From positions 9,694,356 through 9,758,355 of the forward strand of contig OY783199.1 of assembly GCA_963678675.1 (NCBI GenBank): DNA of 64,000 nucleotides, in the 5' to 3' direction. The DNA comes from Xiphydria camelus (Eukaryota > Arthropoda > Insecta > Hymenoptera > Xiphydriidae). The position numbers and the translations under genes are program-made. Below the pieces are notes generated by a model that had not been told where the DNA came from, made no database searches, and saw only the letters and a program-made list of their open reading frames with translations. Below, piece by piece: positions 47,652 to 58,110 of this stretch (positions are counted from its first letter, which is position 1; the number at the start of each line of letters is the position of its first letter).

Positions 47652-48470
47652 ATTTTTCAATTCTATACCTGGAAAACCTCGTTTCTTTGAAATATTGGTT
47701 TGCTGCTGTAGGTGTAACTCTAATTTCATGATCATCGTGCTCAGATGATCACGAACAGGTTATTAGAATTTGAGTATACTTCCAACTCTAATTTCGACCT
47801 GCTGGATCTCAGACAAAATTGAAACTCTATTTCCAGCCTCATTATTCTACATAACAGACGTTCATATGAAAAGTCATTAAAATTTATAAATAATCAGTTT
47901 CACAAATTCCAAAATTTGCTATATTATAACAAGCCTATTATTAGATTTTAACAGCTGAATATTACTGATAGTATTACAGAGAATAGTTTATACTTTATAT
48001 TAGTACACAGTTATATGGAGAATATTGAAGTGAACTATTATCTCTCTCTTTTTCTTTGCTTTTAATTTATATTCACTTTTATAACCCCGATAGCAAAGCG
48101 TGTGTTTGCACGCTAAAAGCATGCAGTGACACGTAGTGGCATCACCGTACTGTGTTCGTGAGACCCAGTGTTTAAACTCAGTGCAGTCATGGAGCTTTAA
48201 CGACGTGCAAACACTTCGTAAATTTATTGCGAATGCACTGTCTTCACAAAATTTTTAAATTAAAAAATAACAAAATTGATATAATAATGATGTTCCAAAC
48301 AGTGCAAATTGTACCGAATTATTGCATAAATAATGAATGATTAATTATCATAATCGCTACTGTTTTGAAAAAGAATGTATCAAATTATTTTATAAAATTT
48401 AATAAGAAGTACCTTCGAGAGCAGTCACTGTCATGTTCAGTTTCTATATATGACTGGAGTTGACCGACAC
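47652..48470. other. Unassigned AT-rich sequence
   Basis: AT-rich DNA that may be CACTA-like interior. A stretch near 48090-48200 with GTGCAAACAC/GTGTTTGCAC words is partly palindromic. No protein recognised. Confidence 0.3.
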
Positions 48471-48819
48471 CAATACCGTATATCCCACTCGGTATTGGCC
48501 TGTTTGAAATTACCTTCGGGCAGGCTTGGTCGATATTCGAGTCATTTAATACCGGTTGAAGTTGAGTCGGTAGTTAGAGTAGATGTCAATTCGGGTGATC
48601 GAAGCGTCTAACCTCGAAATTGTGAATTTGTAAATAATGGTGAGTAATTTCCATCATTCACAAATTCATAATTTCGAGAGTAAATGCTTCGAACTCCCGA
48701 ATTGACACCAACTCTAACTACCGACTCGACTTTTACCGGTATTAAATGACTGGAGTACCGACCAAGCCTGCCCGAAGGTAATTTCAACTGGCCAATACGG
48801 AGTGGGACATACGGTATTG
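48471..48819. repeat. Foldback element of the GTCAATTCGGGAGATCG family (copy 3)
   Basis: CAATACCGTATATCCCACTC at left and its inverse at right (ATACGGTATTG). Arms run through TACCTTCGGGCAGGCTTGGTC, GTCGGTAGTTAGAGT and GTCAATTCGGGTGATCGAAG, meeting near 48650. About 349 bp and nearly complete. Confidence 0.88.
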
Positions 48820-48912
48820 AGGAGTCGGTGGCTCAATTGGTAGAGTGCGAAAGCATTCCCAGTTTCGAAGCAGCTCGTCCTAAAGACCGCAGGTTCGAGT
48901 CACGGTAGGGTG
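48820..48912 (+). repeat. tRNA-derived SINE head
   Basis: TGGCTCAATTGG (48829-48840) fits the RNA polymerase III box A and GGTTCGAGTCA (48892-48902) fits box B, about 50 bp apart. The D-stem can form (GCTC/GAGT), but the anticodon loop would be oversized and the T-stem does not pair, so it is not a working tRNA. A run of A (48917-48924) follows. Immediately abuts the foldback, so the left edge is uncertain. Confidence 0.55.
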
Positions 48913-49381
48913 TGAAAAAAAACGGACACCACTAGGCGGGTTGGCAGGCGGCAGGTAGCAGTGTAAAGCCACTGCGTGGGTTTCCTTTTTAAACTCGGGA
49001 AGTGTGTTATTGGAAAACAGTTAACCCCGCCGCACATTGAGAGGCAGGCGACGTAGGCGACGCAGGGCAGGACAGTGCAGGTTTCTGTATCCTGTACAAT
49101 TCAATAGACCCGCGCGAATAGGGTAATTGACAATTTTTGAGAAAGTGGTTAATATTACGCCTTATGGTCTATTTTACCCATAAAATAAGTATTTTAATAA
49201 AATACTAGCATTTAGTTAATTAATGTTGATTTTTAAAACCCGTTTCAAATTTCGTACGAAAACGCGTTAAACTGTCATGGCGTCTTAATGACGTCAGTGG
49301 TTGGTAAACAGACAGATTTGTCAAGGAAGTTGTGAACAAAGTGTTTTGAAATGCGTTTAAATGAATTCAAAATTTTACAAG

Positions 49382-49512
49382 AACTGTATAGTGCTGCAAT
49401 TTGGGAACACAATAGTAAAGACACCCAATAAATTATTTATTTGCGTGCCTAAGAGAAGAGAAATACGGAGAAAGAGTGGCTAAAACTCGCAGGACTGGGC
49501 CCAAACAGCTGT
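49382..49512 (+). pseudogene. Broken THAP-domain exon
   Basis: The frame reads NCIVLQFGNTIVKTPNKLF then ICVPKRREIRR, slips one base, and continues EKEWLKLAGLGPNSCLY. This is the N-terminal two-thirds of a THAP zinc finger, including the TPNKLF block and the conserved Trp. The second Cys (C-x2-C) is replaced by Phe (LQF). The closing Cys-x2-His is gone because the foldback starts right after. Found in an insertion with its own inverted tips, it is likely a relic of a P-like transposase. Confidence 0.72.
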
Positions 49513-49514
49513 CT

Positions 49515-49826
49515 GTACCTATTGGCCAATTTGAGATTTACCTTCGGGCAGGCTTGGTCGGTACTTCAGATATTTAGGTATACCGGTAGAAGTCGAGTCG
49601 GTAATTAGAGTTGGTGTCAATTCGGGAAATCGAAGCGTCTAATCTCGAAATTGTGAATTTTTGAGTAATGGAAATTACTCACCATTATTCAAAATTTCAC
49701 AATCTCGAGGTTGGACGCCTCTAACTACTGACTCAACTTCTACCGGTATTAAATGACTCAAGTACCGACCAAGCCTGCCCGAAGGTAAATTTCAAACTGG
49801 CCAATAGAGTGGGACACACGGTATTG
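49515..49826. repeat. Foldback element of the GTCAATTCGGGAGATCG family (copy 4)
   Basis: Same family as 48471-48819, sharing ACCTTCGGGCAGGCTTGGTC, AGTCGAGTCGGTAATTAGAG and GTCAATTCGGGAAATCG. The right tip is ACACACGGTATTG; the left tip is degraded (starts CTATTGGCCAATTT). GTACC lies at both borders (49515-49519, 49826-49830), perhaps its duplication. It has cut the THAP exon. Confidence 0.84.
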
Positions 49827-50150
49827 TACCACCTAGTGACGTCATGCGCTCTGATTGGCGTTCGTTGTCACGTGGCCAAGGCCTCTATTTTTCATATTTT
49901 ATTTCTTAAAAGTATTAATCAATCTTACTTAAAATACTAAATAATGTTGTTTTCCGTGATCTTTGAACCTTGAACTACTATATTTATGAAAACTACATCA
50001 GATTCTTTCTTAGTGTCAACTACCCTATTGGGACGTAGAGTAGGGTAGTGCAGGACTGTGCCTACGCGGCGCAGTCTCCTGGACACAGTTTCCTGCGCGC
50101 GTGCGAAGCATTTTTTGGCTTAGCGGAAGGGGAGAGTGGGGAAATGCCGA

Positions 50151-50348
50151 TCACTTAAGCGAAATTAGACCTAATACAGTAAATTTTACTCTAAATTTGA
50201 AAATAAACAACTGTAACAAGTCTTTATAGAGTATAAACTTTCTGAATCTTTTGTTGAAATTTCGATTAAATGAATAAATGTGTCTTGAAGCCACGCAATT
50301 AAATTCTGCGTCCGACTCTAACTCTGAACTGTCCAGAAACAACGCCAT
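50151..50348 (-). pseudogene. Short acidic ORF within the left Transib TIR
   Basis: Sixty-five codons from ATG at 50348: MALFLDSSELESDAEFNCVA, then a basic RNFNKRFRKF stretch. It faces outward, away from the transposase. The same frame is in the other TIR (53588-53710). No known family. Because both arms carry it, it may be a captured exon or a second, short gene whose start lies in the TIR. Confidence 0.45.
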
Positions 50349-51119
50349 GATTGAAATAAAAAAGCTCTTTCTATGTCCAAATAATATTATTTGCTATTCG
50401 CACTTGCACGCCAACACTTCATAACAAGAACTGCTAGGACTGAGAACTGCCAGGACTGCTTTCCAATATGTGCTCACACTGCGTAGCATGTGTTTTTTCC
50501 TGCCCTGCGTCGCCTACCCTGCCCTGCGTCGCCTACGTCGCACATTGAGAGGCAGGCGACGCACATACGTAGATTTTATAGATTTAGGCGGTCAAAAGCT
50601 ATTATTTTAAAACAAAAGAATGACAAATCCACGTCTACCGGTGGTAGTATACAGTTCCAGTAATAATATTATACCCCCTCCACACACACCCCGTCTTGAT
50701 GCGCCAGAGTGGACACTCAGTTAGTCGGAATTCGATAGTCGCTTAACGTGTACGTACTTGTTCTCGGCGCTTCCAAAGTTACTACTTTTCTAAAGTGTAT
50801 ATTTATGTTCAAAGTAATTATTAATAAAAAATTGTGATGGATTGCGATAATTCAGATAAGGACTAATGTTTTGTAATAGTAATTATTTTCGTTTTTTGTA
50901 TTTATTTATTGCAAAAGTATCTTTAACGTATTTCAGTGTCCGTCCCTATAATAATTTCTTTGACGTTCTATTTTTAACATATTTACCTGTGTATCACTAA
51001 AAGAATTAGCCGCGGAGACACGCGTTTTTCCAAATTAAGATAATTTGAAATTTTAGAGTTAAAATTGAGCAAAATTAATTTTTGTTCTTTTTTATATTAA
51101 ATCAATTTTTTTGTTTTAG

Positions 51120-53122
51120 GTCTGTCTAGTACCTCAGGTACTAAAGTAGTGACTCGGAAATATTTGTTTGACCAAATACAAAAACAAAATTGTCCAAGTT
51201 TAAGTGAAAAACTAGATTTTTATGAAAGCCATCTTTTAATTCGTTATGGAGGCACTGAAGATGCTATTAAGTGTTTGAAGCAAAGATTTTCATATGTGAA
51301 ATCACAAATTAAACAAAGATGGTTGAAATCTAATAAGCATGAAGAAGTTTTTCTAAAAAACAACCAATCTTGGTTAGAAAGGACTTTCGAGATTCCAATT
51401 CAATCGCCCTTACCACAAGATCGACCGCCTAAATCTTTTCGAGATCTAAGTGAGCGAAGCAAAAGAAGGAAAACTGAAGACGTCCGTGCCACCTTAGACC
51501 ATGATGTTATTATCCACGCTGCACAATCGGTTTTACAAACTAGTGGGCATAGGGATGCCTCAAAAGTTCTTCAAGAAATCACAAGTTCGCCAAGACGCGC
51601 AAGTAAATATAGAAAAGCCTATTCTAAAGTAACCGATGTCGAAGTGATATCTCCTCTGACGCCTTTGCAAGCACTCCTGATGTTCGTGGACGCTGATCTT
51701 ACTAGACGACAATACGAAATAATAAGGGCAACGAACACGAAACATTATCCTTGCTACGATATTTTATTAAAGGCGAAACAAGAATGTTATCCGCCTAAAG
51801 AATCCCTAAGGGTTATAGCGACCAGTGTAGAGAGCGACTTACAATGCCTAATGAACGTCACTGTGACACGCTTATCAGTATTCCTAGAAGAGATGCTAAT
51901 TACGCTTGATGAAACAGAAAAGAAATCACTAATGATAATTTGTAAGTGGGGTTGTGACGGCTCTCAGCAATCCAAGTTTAAACAAAGTTTTAATAATGAT
52001 ACCGACTCTGATGGAAACGTTTTCTTAAGCTCTTTTATGCCGTTACGCATTGTTTGTGGAAAAGAAGGCAATAAAATAGTTTGGCAAAATCCAACACCAT
52101 CCTCGTCGCGATTTTGCCGGCCTATCAGATTTCGCTATTTGAAAGAATCTACTGATGTGACGAAGGACGAAATAGATTATGTGCAGGATTCAGCAAAGTT
52201 GCTAAATAATACGAAATTAACTTTACAAGACAAGGAGTTTGAATTTGGGCATATATTAAAATTGACAATGGTTGATAGAAAGATATGCAACGCTGCTATG
52301 GACACGAAATCAACCTCTAAGTGCTACATTTGTGGCGCTACCTCTAAGGATTTCAATGATTTGAGCAAGAGGACTGAAGTAAGCCCCCGAGCTCTAGAAT
52401 TCGGCTTGTCAGTATTGCATGCTAGAATTCGAATTTTTGAAAGCATAATCCATCTAGCGTACAAATTACCTGTGAAGAAATACAAAGAGAGGAAAACCGA
52501 AGCCGAAAAGGCATTGGAAGCGCAACGGAAGTCCGAAATCCAAGACAGATTTCGCATTGAAACCGGACTACTCATTGACATACCAAAGGCCAACTGTGGT
52601 AATACCAATGATGGAAACACGAGCCGAAGATTCTTCGAAAATCCGGAACTGGCATCTAAGATTACAGGAATTAGCTTCGAACTGATCTACAGGTTTAAAG
52701 TTATATTGGAAACGATTTCGAGTGGTCACGAAATTAATGTCACAAAATATGACCAATATGCATTTGATACTGCGAAATTGTATGTGCATCTGTATGGATG
52801 GCATCCAATGAGCCCGACCACGCATAAAATATTGCTGCATGGTGGGCAAATCATACAAAAATCTTTACTTCCTATTGGCTAACTATCGGAAGAGGCTGCG
52901 GAAGCCCGGAATAAACATTTCCAGTCATACCGGCTTAACTTTGCTAGAAAGTTTTCTAGTGAAGAATGTAATTTAGATATATATCATAGGCTTTTATTAA
53001 GTTCAGACCCTCTCATTAGCTGTATGAGACAAATAAAAAAACCCTCACACAAAGCATTCCTACATGAAACAATAGAGCTTCTGATGTCGGCCGCACCAAA
53101 TAAAGCGCTATTAGAGGAATGA
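51120..53122 (+). pseudogene. Transib transposase (RAG1-like), one in-frame stop
   Basis: Transib enzymes cut at their CAC-type ends and are the relatives of the vertebrate RAG1 recombinase. The main frame (51149-52879) and its extension to TGA at 53120-53122 total about 657 codons with one TAA (52880-52882) inside. Motifs match the RAG1 core in order: KWGCDGSQQ (first Asp), RFCRPIRFRYLKES, LTMVDRKICNA (second Asp), CYICGATSKD (zinc Cys pair), HKILLHG (zinc His pair), and after the stop LSEEAAEARNKHFQSYR (final Glu). TTTGTTTTAG just before 51120 looks like a splice acceptor, so a short first exon lies upstream; one possible donor is GTAAT at about 50874. AATAAA lies near 53276. The stop is probably a CAA to TAA change before LSEEA. 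Otherwise complete. Confidence 0.9.
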
Positions 53123-53587
53123 TCTGAAAGTGAGGATGACATCATTATTTAATCTTGTGATGATGATTAGATCACGTTATATTTATTACGTTCTATAGCC
53201 GTATTACGTTATTTTACAAAGTTGCCCTTAAAATCCTTACTGCATATTATTTTTTTGTGTAAAAATCTTGATATTAATAAAATAATCACAGTAAAAATAG
53301 TTCTTTTTTTATTTTATATCATACCTACCAACATAAAACTGGAATATTTAAAAAAATATTTTTGACCGCCTAAATCTGTGAAATCTACGTATGTGCGACG
53401 TAGGCGACGCAGGGCAGGGTAGGCGACGCAGGGCAGGAAAAAACACATGCTACGCAGTGTGAGCGCATATTGGAAAGCAGTCCTGGCAGTTCTCAGTCCT
53501 AGCAGTTCTTGTTATGAAGTGTTGGCGTGCAAGTGCGAATAGCAAATAATATTATTTGGACATAGAAAGAGCTTTTTTATTTCAATC

Positions 53588-53710
53588 ATGGCGTTGTTTC
53601 TGGACAGTTCCGAGTCAGAGTCGGACGCAGAATTTAATTGCGTGGCTTCAAGACACATTTATTCATTTAATCGAAATTTCAACAAAAGATTCAGAAAGTT
53701 TATACTCTAA
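53588..53710 (+). pseudogene. Short acidic ORF within the right Transib TIR
   Basis: Mirror partner of the 50151-50348 frame: MALFLDSSESESDAEFNC, SFNRNFNKRFRKF, then TAA. It is shorter because of a two-base difference near CTC(TA)TAAAGAC. Outward-facing. Sequence conservation between arms may reflect arm homogenisation as well as selection. Confidence 0.45.
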
Positions 53711-54224
53711 AGACTTGTTACAGTTGTTGATTTTCAAATTTGGAGTAAAAAATGTACTGTGTTAGGTCTAATTCCGCTTAAGTGATCGGCATTTCCCCAC
53801 TTTCCCCTTCCGCTAAGCCAAAAACTACTCCGCACGCGCGCAGGATACTGTGTCCAGGAGACTGCGCCACGTAGGCACAGTCCCGCACTACCCTAAACTG
53901 CGTCCCAATTCGCGCGGGTCTATTGAATTGTACAGGATACAGAAACCTGCACTGTCCTGCCCTGCATCGCCTACATCGCCTGCCTCTCAATGTGCGGCGG
54001 GGTTAAGCCGCGTCCCCGCTATGCCGAAACATGCCAAATGGCAAAGCCAAGTGGCTTCCTTAATCCAGACCGGCACTTGTCGGGTTCGGATTAGCATGCT
54101 ATTTGGCACTATTTTGCCAACTGGCACGATCCGATAAAAACGTCCACATTACTCTTGGCTTTGCCACTTGGCATTGCCACTTGGAATGTTTCAGCATAGT
54201 GGGTTCGCGGCTTTAAATGTCTAA

Positions 54225-54286
54225 AAAGTGACCTCAAGTTTAAAAACATGTAGGTGTCTTAAAATAAGACGGCTGAGTTAGTAGTG
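54225..54286. mobile_element. Possible CACTA-like right end
   Basis: GTGTCTTAAAATAAGACGGC and GAGTTAGTAGTG: TAGTG is the inverse of CACTA, and the inverted tip CACTACTAACTCAGCC resembles CACTACAAACCGGCC at 46206. The three flanking bases do not match (ATA versus TTC), so the pairing is unproved. Confidence 0.5.
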
Positions 54287-56747
54287 TTCCGTTCTGTGAG
54301 TGACACGTACCTTAATTTTAATGTGCATTCAGGATTGATATTTGAGTTCTTATATTTTTTTAAATCTTTAAACATCGGCGAATTAGTGCATCTTTAATTC
54401 GTAATTTTTAGTGAGTACATAATATGTTAATTAAGCTGTTTTTCTAATCTAAGAGGTATTTTCGCAGTTGCTAACCTAAATTGTTGTTTTTGTTAATATG
54501 ATGCACTTGCCCCGTCTATTTTCTCTAGTGGGGCTAGTGCAGCCTATTTCTCCCACGCAAGAGCGTCATAGAGCGCATTTCCCCATGCAGCACCGAATAC
54601 AATGATTATTTTCTTTCAATACTTACTTAGATACGCTTGCGTCTAACTAGTTTTTAAAAATAGGTGATTTATATTAAATACACTTTAATATTTTGATTTT
54701 CCAAAGATTTTCTTAAGGTAGTGCGTTTTCAAACATTTCTGTGTAATTTTCTTGAGTTTGAATGTGTACTATTAAAATTTAAAAAGTTTACAGCTCATCT
54801 AAGTTTTTTTGGACCAGTGTTGTTTTAATTTTATTTGAAAGTAATCATTTCATTGAGATGATTGCTCTTGTCCGGGTTATAGATCGGTACATTTAAGCTC
54901 AAATATTGACGAAAACGCACTTGCCCCACGATTTCGGGGCAAGTGCATACTTGGCACCAGAAAATTAAAAATTACAATATTTTTAAAATCCCTAATTTTT
55001 CAAATTTTTATTGACGTTGGTCAATAAAGCATACCATAACGTCTTAACTCTCATAAGTGGGAAATCCTGTGACAATAATATCAAACACTTAATGGATTTA
55101 CAAATTCACCTTTTCAATTTTTAGTGCGCTCATGCCCCACCTTACCTTATAGCGTGTTAACAAATTCAGCTGTAAGTGAATATCTCATACACCCATTTCG
55201 GGATAAAAAATTTGTAGGTATATCTAAATAAGTAGTTTAAAATGGCGAAGTCAATTGATGTTCTCAAGAGACGTCACGTAGGGAGGATAAATATAATAAT
55301 ACCATGGAGTCTTTTAGTGGGGAATACTATTAAATATCTTTTATTCGATCACATTATTTGTAATTGAGAAGAAGAGCAGCCACTATATTATTATTGCTGA
55401 TCGAACTGTGAGAAGGTGTATCTTGCCTCTCTCTCGATTTTTCGTAGTAATATTGTATCGGTCTGATATTTCAGCAACACTGACAAATAGAGGCGAGCCG
55501 TGAACAATCCGACGTGGACAGTTCAGAGCTAAGATGAGACAGTTCTCATCGATTTTTATACTTGCATATATGCATACGTGCAATTTTTATGATAATTTCT
55601 ATTTGTTAATAAAAAATTGGATATCATTCGCATATATCGCGGCATGATTGCTACAGCAATGAAGTAATATGAAGACACTAACAATAATAATAATTAGCGA
55701 GAAATTGTCGCCACTGGAAATCACGCGTTAGTCCATTAAATTAGACTTGCACTAGGCGATGCATGAACCAAGATCCTTCGATTAACGCTACTTATAAATT
55801 AAAGACGAAAGGTGGTAAATTCTTTTCACTTCTCTCGATTAAATTGGTTTGGCCGTATTTCTCAGCAAAACAAGAATACAGCATGACCTTAAATACTCTT
55901 ACTGCTGCTATATTAAAATCCTCCCTCATTCGGATCGACCGGAATGAAGTTTGTAATTGTTAAATTGCAAACTTAATTGAAAGAGATGTCCGTCGTTTCC
56001 TTCGTGCTCGTTCGACCGTCACTTCCTTCCTCCTTTCCATCTGCTTCGCAGTTGAATTAATTTTACGTTATCGAGACTGTGTTTTTCCTAAGACTCGTGT
56101 GCATACCTACTGCAAATACTGCAAGTCGGTCCACGCAGCCTATAGTCGGGTTTCTTCGTTTGCGCCAATCGTTGCGATATAAATTCTTCCATTGCGCGGA
56201 ACAACGGAGAATTTATTGGAATTCATCAGTCGTTCGTATAACAACTTCTGCAATACGACTGCGAGGGTGCATAATCAAAGGCGAGCCCGCGTCTCGTTTC
56301 CGTACTGCAAAATTCAGTAGGAAAAAAATAGAGGAAGAGAGAAATGTTCTCCAGGGGAAAAATAAAGGAGAAAAGACGCTTTATTGGAATTAAAAAATGA
56401 AGTCTTCTGAAGGAATTCAACGACATGACATTAATATTTCAAATAGATCTACAGTTCTAGTAGTTGCTTACGAATACCTACTGACCGTAATTACGATACA
56501 TGATGTCCTAACGAAGAAATAATGAAACACACAAATTGTAAACTAAAGGGATAAACTTCCAACTTCAAAAATCATAAAGCTGAACTAAGTCATCATATTC
56601 TCAATACAACCGCGCTTACGTCGATAAAAGAAAACTCTCTTCTTTATTTAATTGCATTTCCACCTTATTTCAAACTTAATCGAGGTATTCCATTACAATA
56701 CTTGTTTATAAACCACATTTGTCATCTTATTATTTGGTGAATATATA
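54287..56747. other. Unassigned AT-rich region
   Basis: CTTGCCCC-containing words repeat in both orientations (about 54510-54530 and 54917-54940), and a related GCCCCACC at 55134, but no clear arm structure was found. Frames at 55383-55583, 55763-55963 and 56079-56393 are unrecognised. Confidence 0.3.
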
Positions 56748-57894
56748 CAGGGTGGACCCCAGGTTAAACGTCATTTTTTTTATATGTGATAGAACAACAA
56801 AAAGAAAGTAGACTTTCATAAGAAATGTTTTTTCAAAAATGTTTCCCAACAAAGATACAGGGTGTCAAAGTTTCGAAAAAAATGGTTTTCTCATCATAAC
56901 TTCTAAACTACTTGATCGATTTCCATGAAATTTCGCACACAGGCTAATGTAGAACAGCTCTAAGAAATAATTAAATAATTTGTAAAAATTCTCCAGTGGC
57001 GTAGATACTAGGAGCCGGTACCCCCCTTTCACCCTCCCAATCTTCGGCGCCACTGGATATTTTGCAAAGAAAATTTAATTATTGCATTCCTCGTTTAATT
57101 TAGAGAAAAAAATCACCCTTGCAAATTTTTGATTTATGGCTTCGTTTTTGAGATATTTATTTTAATTTATAGGGTTGCGTGCAGGCCAAATCTAGGTTGA
57201 ACTCCATTAATTGTGATATGTGATAGAGCAACAAAAAAATAGATTCTCATGAGAAAATTTGTTTCAAAAATGTTTCCTAACAAAGATATAGGGTGTCAAA
57301 GTTTCGAAAAAAAATGGTTTTCTCATCATAACTTCTAAGCCACTGGATCGATTTCCATGAAATTTCGCACACAGGCTAATGTCGTACAGCTCTAAGTAAT
57401 AATTAAATAATTTTAAAAAATTCTCCAGTGGCGTAGATACTGGGGGCCGGTACTCCCCTTTCCCCCTTCCCAATCTTCGGCGCCACTGGATATTTTGCAA
57501 AGAAAATTTAATTATTGGATTCCCCGTTTAATTTAAAGAAACAAATCACCCTTGCAAATTTTTGATTTGTGACTTCGTTTTTGAGATTCTTTTCTTTAAA
57601 TTAAACGGGGAATCCAATAATTAAATTTTCTTTGCAAAATATCCAGTGGCGCCGAAGATTGGGAAGGGGGAAAGGGGGGTACCGGCCCCTAGTATCTACG
57701 CCACTGGAGAATTTTAAAAAATTATTTAATTGTTGCTTAGAGCTGTTCTACATTAGCCTGTGTGCGAAATTTCATGGAAATCGATCAAGTAGTTTAGAAG
57801 TTATGAAAGTCAAAAAATTTTCTTATGAAAGTCTACTTCTTTGTTGTTGTTCTATCGTATATCAAAAAAAATGACGTTTAACCTGGTCCAACCC

Positions 57895-57895
<1 letters not shown>
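56748..57895. mobile_element. TA-flanked palindromic element with CAGGGTGGACC ends
   Basis: It opens CAGGGTGGACCCCAGG after TA (56746-56747) and closes with the inverse of CGGGTTGGACCAGG before TA (57896-57897). The interior block (ACTTCTAAACTACTTGATCG, CTCCAGTGGCGTAGATAC, TTCGGCGCCACTGGATATTT) occurs twice in direct orientation (about 56870-57130 and 57300-57590) and once inverted (57600-57800). Probably Tc1/mariner-type non-autonomous. The 62-80 residue frames are shadows of the repeat. Confidence 0.82.

Positions 57896-57952
<57 letters not shown>
57896..57952. repeat. (AT)n microsatellite
   Basis: About 57 bp of TATATA directly at the right end of the preceding element, consistent with a TA-rich target site. 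Confidence 0.95.
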
Positions 57953-57956
<4 letters not shown>

Positions 57957-57974
57957 ATATATATCTTGCTTTTT

Positions 57975-58110
57975 TCACGCTACGTATAGCTGTCCGTGAG
58001 AAAAGCAAGATTCTTTTAAATTAATACTGCAATATCTTAATGATTTTCCTTGCGCTTTGTTTATAGTAATACCGAATGCTAATGCTATTGGAAATTGAAT
58101 TTTGTAGAAT
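57975..58110 (-). pseudogene. Helitron Pif1-like helicase, C-terminal remnant
   Basis: On the minus strand the frame reads [20 protein letters not shown], then [23 protein letters not shown] and a stop. [12 protein letters not shown] plus FSHGQLYVA is the last conserved block of the Rep/helicase of Helitrons (helicase motifs V and VI). Only about 45 residues remain, and the stop falls where LSR should begin. It does not adjoin a recognisable CTAG 3' end. A Pif1 host helicase is an alternative, but the sequence is closer to the mobile form. Confidence 0.78.

Larger units (their letters stand above)
49120..50026 (+). mobile_element. THAP-bearing insertion in the Transib left arm
   Basis: The right arm of the Transib gives the empty site (CGCGCGAATTGGGACG). 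The left arm has 907 bp more, bounded by AGGGTAATTGACA and the inverse of AGGGTAGTTGACA. It contains a broken THAP exon (49382-49512) and the foldback at 49515-49826. A P-like element is the best guess. A target duplication could not be shown. Confidence 0.72.
49033..53994 (+). mobile_element. Transib transposon with ~645 bp terminal inverted repeats
   Basis: CACATTGAGAGGCAGGCGAC begins it and its inverse ends it. The flanks are CGCCG (49028-49032) and CGGCG (53995-53999), one base from a perfect 5 bp Transib duplication. The right arm is 53350-53994; the left arm (49033-50595) is the same with a 907 bp insert (49120-50026) and a 21 bp repeat of the tip near 50538. TAGGCGACGCAGGGCAGG words repeat in both. 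It carries the RAG1-like transposase. TIRs this long are unusual for the family. TTAA lies just outside both ends (49021-49024, 54003-54006), so a TTAA-type border is an alternative. Confidence 0.83.

Noticed and set aside
48820..48912. A functional tRNA gene
   Set aside because: Box A and B are present, but the T-stem does not pair and the anticodon loop is too large.
49025..54002. Borders of the long-TIR element at TTAA (piggyBac type)
   Set aside because: TTAA does lie on both sides, but the enzyme inside is RAG1-like and the CACATTG tip with a CGNCG flank fits Transib. Kept only as an alternative.
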